A DNA stretch of 64,000 nucleotides, taken from Dactylis glomerata (taxonomy: Eukaryota; Streptophyta; Magnoliopsida; Poales; Poaceae). The stretch covers positions 229,603-293,602 of the forward strand of contig QXEO01001030.1 in NCBI GenBank assembly GCA_007115705.1, in the 5' to 3' direction. Below, piece by piece: positions 1-10,685 of this stretch; positions within the stretch are counted from its first letter, which is position 1, and every line of letters begins with the position of its first letter. Made by a program: the position numbers and the translations under genes. Under the pieces are notes generated by a model. That model was not told where the DNA came from and searched no databases. It saw only the letters and a program-made list of their open reading frames with translations.

Positions 1-233
1 GTGTCCGAGTTAGAGGAGGAGACCGCCGAGCTCTGCAAGGAGAACGAGAAGGTACTTGGTCGCGATGACGATCACCAGGAGGCCTACAACGAGGAGCCCA
101 CGAGCACTGAAGACGACGACCGTGGTAGCAATGGCGGTGATGACCGCGACGCTATCATGGACTTCTACGCTCCTGCGACCCCGAGTGAGGAGGACCCCGA
201 GGAGGTTGTGCCTCACGTTAGCGTCGACGAGTA
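1..233 (+). CDS. Acidic reading frame in the 5' leader of the gypsy element, partial
   Basis: Open from the first base to a TAG at 231-233, so its start is outside the window. The 77 visible residues are strongly acidic, with runs such as EDDDR, SEEDPEE and a final VSVDE. I do not recognise a domain. It lies about 330 bp upstream of the gag start, and the DNA between is T-rich and ends in a pyrimidine tract plus TAG just before the gag ATG, like a 3' splice site. It could be an extra leader ORF of the retroelement or a terminal exon of something spliced from the LTR. Similar acidic open patches occur in the 3' LTR (7918-8027 and 9379-9439). Function unknown. Confidence 0.4.
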
Positions 234-560
234 GGTACCCGGCGCACTGCTATCTCACTTAGGATGTCACGTAGTGGCTAGGTCAACCCCCTTTTGCGTT
301 TAGGTATGTTGTATGGTTCAGCTGAAACCATTTGGTATGTGTTGCATGAGACTTTGTGGTATGAGTGCTGGACTTATGTGGCACCTCTTTTGTATGTATG
401 TATGCATGTGGTGGACTTGGATGACTATGGTTGATGATGTATGCTTATGGATGTTGGCGTGGTTATGTCTCTTATGGTTTCCTTCCATGTCATATTGTAC
501 AACTTGTTTCCCCTGCATTTAAATTGTTGTTGTATCTCACAAGATAAACTTCTCTCTAGA
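234..560 (+). other. T-rich untranslated leader before gag
   Basis: No convincing gene. The stretch is rich in TGTATG and TTG words, has no long codon-biased frame, and ends in a pyrimidine-rich segment with TCTCTCTAG directly before the gag ATG at 561. This resembles an intron 3' end, so gag may be translated from a spliced RNA; that is inference from the splice-like motif only. Confidence 0.4.
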
Positions 561-1640
561 ATGGCTCCGGAAACTCGAGGCCATGCTGGCAACAACCCGC
601 CCCCACCTCCTGAGCCCGACATGACGCAGGTGCTGCGGCTCATGCTAGAGGATCATGAAGCCGCACGTGCCGAGCGCCAAGCTAACCTCGCCACACTCCA
701 ACACCTCGCCCAAATCGCCACCCACCACAACAACAATGGTGGCAATGGCAATGATGAGCCCCAGAACAAGCTTAGGGATTTCCAGAACTCCAATCCCCCA
801 ACTTTCTCCAAGTCCACTGAACCACTAGATGCCAATGATTGGCTCCATACCATTGAGAATAAGCTAGAGTACGCTGGAGTTGGAGCCAATGACAAGGTGC
901 TGTACGCAACCCACTTCCTAGCTGGAGCAGCTGGAGCATGGTGGGAGAATGTCCGCGCCATGCAGCCCGAGGGCCAAGTGATGACGTGGGAAGCATTCAA
1001 TACCAAGTTTCGCAAGGCCCATATCCCTTCTGGACTTATCAAGATTATGAGGGACAAGTTCCTCAATCTGAAGCAAGGAGGGATGAGCATTCCGGAGTAT
1101 CTTGACAAGTTCACCACCTGGGGAAGGTATGCACCCAATGACATTGATACCGATGAGAAGAAGAGGGAAAGGTTCCTCAATGGACTGCAGGAGGAGTTGC
1201 AGACTTACCTTGTCGCCGTGCATTACCCTGACCTGGAAGCTATGGTGGATGCGGCAATAATGGTTGAAGACAAGAACAAGGTTGCCCGCGAGAGCCGCAA
1301 GCGCAGGATGATGAGTCAAGGTGGACCTAGTGGATAGCGGTCCCGCAGCCTACCCTCGTCTAGGGCTGCGCCCCTTCCACAAAGGTTTGCCTCTCAAGCC
1401 CCCAGGCCCAACAACCCGAATCGCCAGTATTCCAGCAACCGCCCCTCAGGCGAGAACTTCTCCGGAGGTAACCGCAACACATTCAACCCCACCAACCGTA
1501 GCCAAGGTAGTGGATGCTACACATGTGGCCAGCCGGGACACTTCTCTAAGGAGTGCCCTCTGAAGAAGCCCTCTGCACCGAGCCTCAGCGCGCCGAGACC
1601 CAACCAGGGTCAAGGCCGTGGACCCACTGGGAAGAACCCA
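561..1640 (+). pseudogene. gag: gag (capsid/nucleocapsid) of the chromovirus, interrupted
   Basis: Structural polyprotein that would form the retrotransposon particle. ATG at 561 starts MAPETRGHAG; earlier in-frame ATGs lie in the leader and lack gag similarity. A proline-rich N-terminus precedes the Ty3-type retrotransposon gag domain (about 790-1240, with NDWLHTIENKLEY, GAAGAWWENV and GMSIPEYLDKF). The frame is cut by TAG at 1335-1337 but continues in the same phase through a serine/asparagine-rich linker to a CX2CX4HX4C zinc knuckle (CYTCGQPGHFSKEC, about 1516-1557), so this is a nonsense change rather than a natural end. The knuckle residues are all present. Confidence 0.9.
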
Positions 1641-4600
1641 AAGAACCAAGCCAATACTGCACGAGGCCGCCTGAACCATGTCACTGCTGAGGAAGCAGCC
1701 GAAGCCCCTGATATTGTCCTTGGTACGTTTCTCATCAACTCAGTCCCTGCAAAGGTCTTGTTTGATTCGGGTGCATCACATTCGTTTGTCACTGAGAAAT
1801 TTGTGGCCGCGGGAGGGTTGACCATGACTCAAATGGCACGCAAAATGATAGTACAAATTCCTGGATCCCAAGTTAAAGCCCATTTGTGATGCGAAGGGGT
1901 ACCCGTAGTTATCCATGGGGCGTCTTTCCAAGCCAACTTGATCATCCTAGGCACTAAGGGTTTGGATGTGGTACTTGGAATGGATTGGATGTCCAAGTAC
2001 CAAGGGCACATAGATTGCGCCAGGAAGTCTATAACCGTAACCAATAGTGAGGGTACTCAAGTTGAGCACATTGCAACCATGCCATCCCGTAAGGCATACT
2101 ACAAGAAGTCTATGTCTGGACCAACCCTTGACCAAGTTCCGGTGGTATGTGAATACCCCGATGTCTTCCCCGAAGAGTTGCCAGGTATGCCCCCCAACCG
2201 GGATATTGAGTTCATTATTGAGTTGATTCCCGGAACAGCCCCTATAGCACAAAGAGCCTACCGCATGAACCCCCAGGAGTTAGAAGAGTTAAAAAGGCAG
2301 CTCGCTGATATGCTCAGCAAGGGTCTTATCTGTCCCAGCGCGTCACCTTGGGGATCGCCTGTTCTATTTGTGGACAAGCAAGACGGTACCATTCGATTGT
2401 GTGTGGATTACCGTAAGTTGAATGAGGTAACAATGAAAAACAAGTATCCACTCCCGAAAATTGAAGACCTATTTGACCAGCTGAATGGAGCTAAAGTATT
2501 CTCCAAGATTGATCTCCGCACTGGATATCATCAGCTGAAAGTCTGCGAGTCCGATATTCCCAAGACCGCCTTCACCACACGGTACGGTTTGTTTGAGTAC
2601 ACCGTGATGTCCTTTGGCCTGACCAATGTCCCAGCCTACTTCATGAATCTCATGAACAAGGTGTTCATCAAGTTCCTTGACAAGTTTGTGGTGGTATTCA
2701 TTGACGACATCTTGGTCTATTCCAAGACTGAGGAAGAGCACGCAGAGCATCTGCGACTAGTATTGGGAACCTTACGAGAGCACCAGCTTTACGCCAAGTT
2801 CAGCAAGTGTGAATTTTGGCTAAAGGAAGTTAGATTTTTGGGACACGTTATTTCAGCCGGGGGAGTGTCTGTTGACCCATCAAAGATTACTTCTATCTTA
2901 GAAAGAAAGGCCCCAACTAACCCCACTGAAGTTCGAGCATTCCTCGAATTAGCTGGATATTACCGAAAGTTTGTTGAAGGTTTTTCTAGCATTGCTTGCC
3001 CGATGACTCAGCTCCTCAAGAAGGACAAGAAGTTTGAGTGGACCGAGAAGTGCGAACAGAGTTTCCAAGAACTCAAGAAGATACTCGTATCAGCTCCTAT
3101 CTTGACCATGCCCGATATCACCAAAAGCTTTGACGTCTATTGCGACGCCTCCAAGCTTGAACTTGGGAGTGTTCTGATGCAAGATGGCAAAGTCATTGCT
3201 TACCTATCCCGTCAACTGCGTCCGCATGAATTAAACTATCCTACCCATGACCTAGAGCTTGCTGCCATTGTGTATGCACTAAAAACTTGGCGACATTATC
3301 TTATGGGAAACAGATGTGAGATCTACACCGACCACAAGAGCTTGAAGTACATCTTCTCCCAGAAGGAATTGAATATGAGGCAGCGTAGGTGGATTGAGCT
3401 CATCAAGGATTATGACTTAGGCATTCATTATCATCCGGGCAAGGCGAACGTGGTCACCGATGCCCTCAGCCGAGAGCCCTGCTCCCTAAATGCCCTGCTG
3501 AAGACCAGCCAGCCTATCCTATGTCAAGAGTTTGAAAGGTTTGGACTTGAGCTCGTGAGCCATGGGTTCTTAGCCAACCTTGAAGTGCGACCTACTCTCT
3601 TTGACCAAATCAAGGAAGCTCAGAAAGGACATGAGAGCATTGAAGGAATTAAGCGCAGGATGGAACGTGAAGAAGTGCCTGGGTTTTCGATTGATCAGCA
3701 AGGTGTGCTGTGGTATAATGGCCACCTATGCGTCCCTAGTATCAAAGAATTGAAACAGCTCATCTTGAAGGAAGCCCATGATACTCCCTACTCGATTCAC
3801 CCAGGAGGCACCAAAATGTACCAAGACTTGAAAGAGCAGTTTTGGTGGCATGGAATGAAGCGAGAGATAGCATTCTATATTGCCTGGTGTGACGCCTGCC
3901 AGTGTGTCAAGGCCGAGCACCAAAGACCTGCGGGTCTGCTACAACCCCTGAAGGTACCCATGTGAAAATGGGAAGAAGTCGGTATGGCCTTCATCACTGG
4001 CCTGCCAAGGTCAAACAGGGGACATGACTCCATCTGGGTCATTGTTGACCGCTTAACCAAAGTCGCGCACTTTATTCTGGTCAAGACCACCCACAATGGT
4101 AGAGAACTCGCCGATCTTTATATTTCCAGGAATGTGAGTTTACATGCAGTACCCAAGACCATCGTATCCGATCGTGGTACCCAATTCACTTCTCGGTTTT
4201 GGGCAAAACTCCATGAAGCCTTAGGGACCAAGCTTTCGTTTAGCACAGCCTATCATCCGCAAACTGGAGGTCAAACCGAGAGGGTCAACCAGGTTCTTGA
4301 AGATATGCTCCGCGCCTGCGTCCTATCTTATGGAGCCAAATGGGAGGACTGTTTACCATTCGCCGAATTCTCCTACAACAATAGCTACCAAGCTAGTCTA
4401 CAAATGGCCCCCTTCGAAGCCCTATATGGCCGTAAATGCCGGACTCCTCTAAATTGGTCGGAAACTGGAGAGAGCCAAGTATTCGGTCCTGATATCATCA
4501 AGGAAGCTGAAGAGCAAGTGCAACTAATCCGAAACCGTTTGAAGGCTGCTCAATCTAGGCAGAAGAGTTATGCGGATTCTCGACGAAGACCCCTTACCTT

Positions 4601-5043
4601 CCAAGTAGGAGATTTTGTCTATCTCCGGGTGACTCCACTCAAAGGTATGCATCATTTTCATGAGAAGGGAAAGCTTGCACCCCCGCTACATCGGCCCATA
4701 CAAGATCCTTGAACGCCGAGGAGAATTGTCCTACAAGTTAGAACTACCCCCGAAGTTGTCTGAGTTTCACGACGTCTTCCACGTCTCTCAGCTACGCAAG
4801 TGCCTCCGAGCCCCTAATCAACCCGAGACCTTCAAGGAAGTTGATCAGGATACCATTGACCTCAACCACGACTTGACCTACCGTGAGAGACCAATCCATA
4901 TTCTGGAAAAAGATGTCCGTCTCACCCGTAGACGAAAGATCAACATGTACAAGGTTCAGTGGAGTAACCATACCGAAGATGAGGCCACGTGGGAACGTGA
5001 AGATTATCTTCAGCGAGAGTTTCCCGAGTTACTCAACGCTTAG
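1641..5043 (+). pseudogene. pol: pol (protease, RT, RNase H, integrase, chromodomain) of the chromovirus, broken
   Basis: Enzymes that copy and integrate the element. Visible in order: aspartic protease with LFDSGASHSFV (active Asp near 1764); RT with VDYRKLNEVT and the catalytic FIDDILVYS (Asp pair 2702-2707); RNase H from about 3128 (YCDAS) to 3480 (DALSRE); integrase zinc-binding H2C2 (about 3796-3902); integrase core with WVIVDRLTK, IVSDRGTQF and GGQTERVNQ; and a C-terminal chromodomain-like part (RRKINMYKVQWSNH, about 4930-4980) ending at TAG 5041-5043. TGA at 1887-1889 sits where relatives usually have Arg, TGA at 3963-3965 where they have Trp. A one-base insertion near 4680-4684 shifts the C-terminus into another frame. 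Catalytic residues are otherwise kept, so decay looks moderate. Confidence 0.92.
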
Positions 5044-5071
5044 CTATGGAATCTCGGGACGAGATTCTTTT

Positions 5072-5083
5072 AAAGGGGGAAGG
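5072..5083 (+). promoter_or_regulatory. Polypurine tract of the chromovirus
   Basis: The purine run AAAGGGGGAAGG ends two bases before the TG of the 3' LTR at 5086, the expected place for the plus-strand primer of reverse transcription. Confidence 0.75.
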
Positions 5084-5739
5084 TCTGTAACAGCCCACTT
5101 TTTGTAATGCATTTTAAGTCCCAGTAATACTTTATTTAGGGGAAACTAAAAAATTTCTTATTAAGATATTGTGTGCTTGTGTGCATGGAGTGGAACTTAT
5201 GTGTGTATGCATGATCTCTTGTGCATTGGTGTGATTCTATAATATCTTTTGTTCAAAATTCTCTTCTTAAATTCTTGCAAGTGTGATTTATGATGTGTGT
5301 TGGCTTGCAAATTATTCAGATGCCATTCAAAACCTAGAAGAAATACACCTAGATCTTGCTTGCTTGTTTTGCACTATGATTTCATGTGCATGTGTGGATT
5401 TTATTTAAACTCCTTTTCTTTTCGGTTTTCTTTTCTCTTTAATTCTAGCAAGTTTAAGTGACCTAGGAAATTGACTCCAAACTCTCCAAACATTTTCCCA
5501 AGCTAGAATATTGAGTTGCATTTCAAATTTTTGTGTGTTTTGACCTATCATTTCATGTGAGCTTTTTCTTTCTTTCTTTTCTTCTCATTCTTCTCTCTTA
5601 AAACAAAATCTGTTCTCTCTAATATCCAGCACCAAGGCCTAGTCAATGACCAGCATTGCACCTAGCACCACCCCAGCCATACCTTGCTCAAAAAAATTGA
5701 AAGAAAAGGAGGAGGAGGAGGGAACCCGAGCCCTAGTGA

Positions 5740-7070
5740 TGCAAAGATCTTGCATATCTCCCCTTCTCTCTCCCATCTCGCTCCACCACTCGCCAGGCGG
5801 GTAACCAGACCCAGACCAGCACCCTACCCCACCTGGCAGACGCAGGGGTAAGCCCTAGCCCCCACCCTCGACCGTGCTCCGGACAGAGGACCAGGTCGAG
5901 CACCTCGAAGTCCACCCCTCCCCTCTGTCTCCCCGACCAAACGAAGGCGTGCACCAGCCCCACTGTATCTCGCGTATTCCCCAGGCGAGCCCGCTCCCTC
6001 TCCCATGCACCACTGCCGCCAAGCGACCCCCAACCCACTCCGAGCACGTCACCTAGAGCACGCTCCCGTTTCCTACCCCACGCTCACCCTCGGTCGGTTT
6101 CGTTCAAACACGCGGACTACATGCGACACGAGCACCCTACTGGCGCAGCTACGCCTGCCCTCTCGCCCGTTAGATGCCGCGGCCACCGTCGAACACCTGC
6201 GCGCGCAGATGTGACTGGACGGTCGGCATGCCCGTCTCGATGCCCTCGGCCACCCGCGCCCGTCCAAAAGCCATCCGCGCGACGCATGCTTCACCCAGCA
6301 CTAGATGCCACCGCCCAGCTTGGCCTATGCCCGCACCGAACACCACGACCAGCCACGCCAATCACCAAGGCCATCGCGCCAGTTAAATAGCCCCGAGCCC
6401 CCTTCCTCTCCCGTCTTTCTACCCATTTGCATCCCCAGCACCCCAGCATCGCCACCTAGGGCCGCAGCCAAAGCCTCTGGCTCTCCCTCGCCGGGGAGAG
6501 CTCGATCTCGCACGGGTGCTGCACGAGAAGAGGTGGAGGTTGCCGTCGATGCCGCCGACCTTCTCCCTCTTGTTCTCCCTCTGTCAGCACCCCCTTGGTT
6601 CACCTATCGCTAACCCCCGTCGTTTCCTCCATCCAGAGCTAGCGGAGGATGACGACATCGCCGAGGCATTGCCGGAGCGCGTGCAGGACTCTCTCGACCA
6701 CACCATCGCTCGAGGCCCCCTTCTGCTTCACCGACGGTGAGACTCGACCACGCGAAGCCCCCGCAGCCGCCGCTACCCTTCTCCGACATCGAGCAGCGCC
6801 CTAGGTGAGCCCTCACCACTCCCAGCAAACCCTAGCCTCGCCGGCGCCCTAATCCTCCTGTCGCGGAGACGACGAACGTGCGCCGTCGATCGTCACTTAA
6901 TCGGACGGCCAGGGATGGCGCGTACCAATTCGGTAACCCGGGGCCGCTGACGGCCGGGCCCTGCCGGCAGGTTCAAACGGCGCCGCTGCCGCGCTGCATC
7001 TAGGCCGGATCTGCTTCGCCTCGGCCCGTTCCGGGCAGATCTGGCCCGCGCGATATTTTTTTCCAGAAAA
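5740..7070 (+). other. CpG-rich block inside the chromovirus LTR
   Basis: A stretch of about 1.3 kb that is much richer in C, G and CpG than the flanking LTR. No frame in it has convincing protein similarity. It begins downstream of long CT-rich tracts (5570-5620), which fits a transcribed leader (R/U5) of the LTR. A possible 5' splice site (CTAGGTGAGCC) lies near 6803-6813. Role inferred. Confidence 0.4.
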
Positions 7071-7917
7071 TGCTCTCATGATTTTGCTTGTTCTGTGAAC
7101 TTTGAAATTCCATAGAATTTGATCTGTGCATGCAAATGAAGTGATTCAAATTTCCCAGAGTAGCTTTAGACATTAGCTTTCAGATGGCATAGGTCCCATG
7201 ATTTTAGGATCACTGTAGAGCAAATGATAAATAGTGGTGTGTTATTAGCCTATTTTCTTACTTAATTGCAAATCTTGAGTATGGTATGTTGAAAATGAGT
7301 GAAACCAATTTTCAGTGATAGCTTATCATTATATCTTGATTGACTCACTGGTTTTGCTATTTTAGGACTTATATTCTTGCAGTAGTAATTAAAATGGCAT
7401 TGTGTGTAATTAATCTTAGGAAAATCACCACTTGCAGTAGAAATGGAATTTTGTATTGAATCCAACTTTGTTGGATCATGTTCTGGAAGGGCTTTCCAGA
7501 GCACTTTACCTCATATTTTTCTGAAACTCAGAGAATATCTGAGGATTATTTTGGTGCTCTATTGCTATTTTCCTATTGTTTAATTCATAGGAAATTACCC
7601 ACAACTTTTTTTTCCAGTAAATTCAACTTTGTTAGGTTCTTAAGATTGTTGTCAACCTGCAAGTATGATAGGTGTGCTGTTTGATTCATTGAGTGCCTGC
7701 ATGCTTGAATTGGTTGTTAAGTTGTTGTGATCTCATCAAATAAGAAACCCTAGTTTCTAATAGGGATAAATTGCTATTTAAGAACCTTTAAAATCTTGTT
7801 TTGTTTTCTACACTTGTTTGCTTCTGATACTCTTTGATGATATGGTATGGAGTGCTGCAATGCTTGTGACTTGTGTATGCTTGTGTATTTATTTGTGTGT
7901 TGTTATTTTTCCCGACG

Positions 7918-8281
7918 ATAGAAGCGAACGAGGAGTGTGCCGAAGAAGGTGAAGTGTACGAGTATCAGGACGAGGAGGACCAGGGACAAGCCAACCAAGG
8001 CAAGCCACCTAACTTGATGCATATATGAATTCCTATTTACACATTTGCATGTCTCCTTCTGTTTTGTTAAAGTGCATGGATTTATATTGCTATAGTTCTT
8101 GTAGCAATTATTTGTTGACTCAGGCTCCGCGAGTCAAATTGATATCATCCATTGAGATGACCCCCTTGATTACCTATTCCTCACCCCTGAACTAGTGGCA
8201 TTGTTGGTTAGCAACAAAGCCCTTGGTAAACCTTCTAGTGGAGCCAAAACTCTAGGAATGGGAACACTCAAAGAAAGTTTA
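7918..8281 (+). other. Exon-like coding patches within the LTR
   Basis: Two gene-like patches in an LTR. After TTTTTCCCGACGATAG (splice-acceptor-like) a frame reads EECAEEGEVYEYQDEEDQG and runs to a stop at about 8027. After GTTGACTCAG near 8122 another reads DDPLDYLFLTPELVALLVSN and KALGKPSSGAKTLGMG, with one internal TGA (8153-8155) and an end at 8281. The second patch has the composition of real protein and each patch follows an AG. I do not recognise a family. They may be exons of a spliced LTR-encoded ORF related to the acidic frame at the window start, or captured host exons. Confidence 0.35.
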
Positions 8282-9151
8282 TAAAATGTTTCCGAAAACC
8301 CTGGGGTAGTACTTACCCTACTGAAGTGATTTCGAAAATGGTTTTGATCAAAATGGAGGACAAGGAGATGGTGGTTTTTATATGACATTGGTGATCACTA
8401 GGCGTTCGCTCAGAACAATTAAACCGTGCAACCACATTACCCTGGTATGGGACGGGGCTTAGTCCAAAGTTTATCTGCCTTAGTGCGGGGAGCCTCGCAC
8501 TATATATGGGTTTGTAGGACCCCGGAATCCGGGTTGTCGCAAGAGGTGGGCAACAGTGTAGCGGGTCCGCCAATAGGCTACCCGTCCGGAAGACACTTGG
8601 GTATCTCCCGCCGTGGCACTGGAACTACGCTCGGCAGAGGTAGACGGCCAGGATTTGCCGGGGATGTATACTCCATAGGGTAGGCACCCATACTAAGGTG
8701 GACAGATGGAAGGTTATGATCGATTATCCGAACCCCGCATACTTGTGTATGACGGTCCGTGGTGGTATCCCGGCGGATTTATCGGATGGTGTGGGTAAAG
8801 TGTACAACCTCTGCAGAGTGTAAATCTATTCGAATAGCTGAGTCCTCGGTCATGGACGGTTGGGATGACCGTTGCCTAGCCCAATGTCGGTTTTGTTTTC
8901 AAAGGTTGATTTTGGAAAAAGGGAGAAAAGTGCCGGACGGAGTACTCGGAGGGTACTGTCGTGGCACGGGTATGGTTCGGAGTACTTGCAGGGTACTGCC
9001 GAAGGAATGGAGGTGGTCATGTATGATTGACCGAACTTAATCTAGATGGTGGTCATGTTTGATTGACCACCGGCTCTTCTCTTGAAAAATGAGTTCCCCC
9101 TTCCCTAGAGCTTTTACTAAAGTTTTTTTACAAAAGTTCTTCTTTAATAAG

Positions 9152-9243
9152 GATATAGAGATGTCGTATGACATGCTATATCGATAAGAGAAACTATGAT
9201 ATAGAGATGTCGTATGACATGCTATATCGACACGAGAAACTAT
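9152..9243 (+). repeat. Two tandem 46-bp near-palindromic units
   Basis: The unit GATATAGAGATGTCGTATGA and its continuation CATGCTATATCG occurs twice with a 46-bp period. Each unit is an imperfect palindrome (GATATAG with CTATATC, ATGTC with GACAT), so the RNA or single-stranded DNA could form a hairpin. It lies near the 3' end of the LTR. Confidence 0.8.
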
Positions 9244-9378
9244 AGATAGACTTGAGCACTAGCCTCAAACCAACTTCCCTTGCTACAGCCAAACAGCATG
9301 CAACTTGTTCCCTCTTAGGTGGTTTGCGAGTACAATTCCAAAATGTACTCACGGCTTTGTCCCTGGCTATTAACTTGG

Positions 9379-9439
9379 CCAGATTATAGAGAAGACTACG
9401 ATGATGATGGTGAGGAGTTCGACGATGCCGGTGCGAACT
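9379..9439 (+). other. Short acidic exon-like frame near the LTR 3' end
   Basis: After GCCAGATTATAG, a splice-acceptor-like sequence, the frame reads EDYDDDGEEFDDAGAN and stops. The composition matches the acidic frames at 1-233 and 7918-8027. It may be the terminal exon of a spliced LTR transcript; this rests on composition and the acceptor-like motif only. Confidence 0.35.
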
Positions 9440-9708
9440 AGGATCCGTCTCCCGGTCAGTCGCCTGTAGGGTAGAGGCATGACCCGGGCTACCGACGCTA
9501 CTTGTGTTTCCACTGCTATGCTTAGTGAACTTGCCCTGTGAGGCATTTGAATTCGGCCAAGTGGCCATGTAAGACTAAATGACTTATTTATGTAATGGAT
9601 GATGTACTCTGTAATGCCAACTCTGTTATGTGGATTCATGACGGTCTTCCTGGGATCATGAATTGTATGCATAACGGGAATTCCGGGTGGTAAACCGGGG
9701 TCCCCACA

Positions 9709-10583
9709 TGGCACGAAGGTAGAGGACATCGCCCCCAACTTGGTCGGCTCCGTTCCGGCACACGTGGTCAAGGTACGAATGGTCAAGGAGGGGCTCGATG
9801 GATCTTGGCTTAGAGATTGTGGACCGGACTTGGGCGCGGCGGCTCTCGCGGAGTTCTTTGTTCTGTGGCAAGTGCTCGCAGAGGTTCAGCTTTCACCCAA
9901 TCGGGAGGACAAGCTACGGTGGTGTTGGTCCGCGAATGGGATCTACTCAGCAAAGTCGGCCTACGATGCCTTTTTTGCCGGCCGGTTCAGGTATGCCACA
10001 ACTTCCTAGATTTGGCGCTCGAGGGCCCCCTATGGCTGCAAGTTCTTCGCGTGGCTTGTTGCTAGAGACCGATGTTGGACGGCTGATCGGCTAGAGCGGC
10101 GTGGTCTTCCCCGGCCAGCAGCTTGCCCCCTTCGTGATTAGGAACCAGAGACGATTCAGCACTTGCTTCTAGGGTGTGTGGTAGCCCGACAAGTTTGGGC
10201 ATGGGCGCTCAACCTCTGGGACAGGTTGGCCTGGCTGCCTTTGGCAGACACCGAGCTCCTTCAGTGGTGGGTCTCTCGACCTTGTCCCAAGGCGATGCAG
10301 AGGGACTTGTGGACCGCCATCATCCTGGTCTTTGGGTGCATCTAGAGGCACCGTAACGACGTGGTCTTCAACGGTGCTACCCCCGATGTGGAAGCTATCT
10401 CGGCTAGGATTAGGGAGGATTACACTAGGTGGCGACTAGCTAGACTATTTTGTAGTGACTTTTTTTGGCTTTGCGGAGCCGGTGCCGTTGATAGGGGAGA
10501 GTAGCCCCGGTGGAACTTGAGGAGCTGCCACCTCCTGTTTGGCAGCACTTTGCCGTTCTTGGGTGTATTATCGAAAAAAAAAA
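9709..10583 (+). pseudogene. LINE (non-LTR retrotransposon) ORF2 3' part with poly(A)
   Basis: C-terminal part of a plant LINE reverse transcriptase and its tail. From the edge of the gypsy LTR the frame reads KVEDIAPNLVGSVP, then WCWSANGIYSAKSAYDAFF, the hallmark before the zf-RVT zinc-binding domain. After a frame change come CKFFAWLVARDRCWTADRL and EPETIQHLLLGCVVARQVW. Stops at 10006-10008 and about 10138-10140, a stop before RHRNDVVFN (about 10343), and an Arg in place of one zinc-ligand Cys show decay. A run of ten A (10574-10583) is the retrotransposition tail. The 5' part should lie beyond the gypsy 5' LTR, outside the window. Confidence 0.85.
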
Positions 10584-10685
10584 TATACATGGAACAGTTG
10601 AAATTGAGAGAGGGTGAGAAACTGTATCATACACGGTTTGGTAACTTATAAACCGACATGTACCTAGCTTGTATACCCCTTGTAA

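Larger units (their letters stand above)
1..9708 (+). mobile_element. Ty3/gypsy chromovirus (Tekay/Del-like), 5' LTR outside window
   Basis: Internal region and complete 3' LTR of a gypsy retrotransposon. Domain order is gag, zinc knuckle, protease, reverse transcriptase, RNase H, integrase, C-terminal chromodomain-like segment, which is the chromovirus order; the C-terminal segment and the LTR start TGTAACAGCCC suggest the Tekay/Del branch (family knowledge). All coding parts sit in one frame until about 4680. Three in-frame stops (1335, 1887, 3963) and a one-base insertion in a C run near 4680-4684 make it non-functional. The 5' LTR and primer site are not in the window. LINE coding sequence begins directly after the LTR, so the element appears inserted in a LINE. 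The right edge is uncertain by 2 bp. Confidence 0.9.
5086..9708 (+). repeat. 3' LTR of the chromovirus, about 4.6 kb
   Basis: Starts TGTAACAGCCC right after the polypurine tract and ends in CCCCACA before LINE coding sequence. The right end is called at 9708 but 9706 also ends in CA. At about 4.6 kb it is unusually long. It holds a T-rich upstream part, a GC- and CpG-rich block (about 5740-7070), AT-rich DNA, exon-like patches (7918-8281, 9379-9439) and a GC-richer block (8400-9000). The partner LTR is outside the window, so no divergence estimate is possible. Confidence 0.82.

Noticed and set aside
5874..6603. Several overlapping open frames in the CpG-rich LTR block
   Set aside because: They overlap on both strands, are Pro/Arg-rich from base composition and show no motif; better explained as GC-rich leader.
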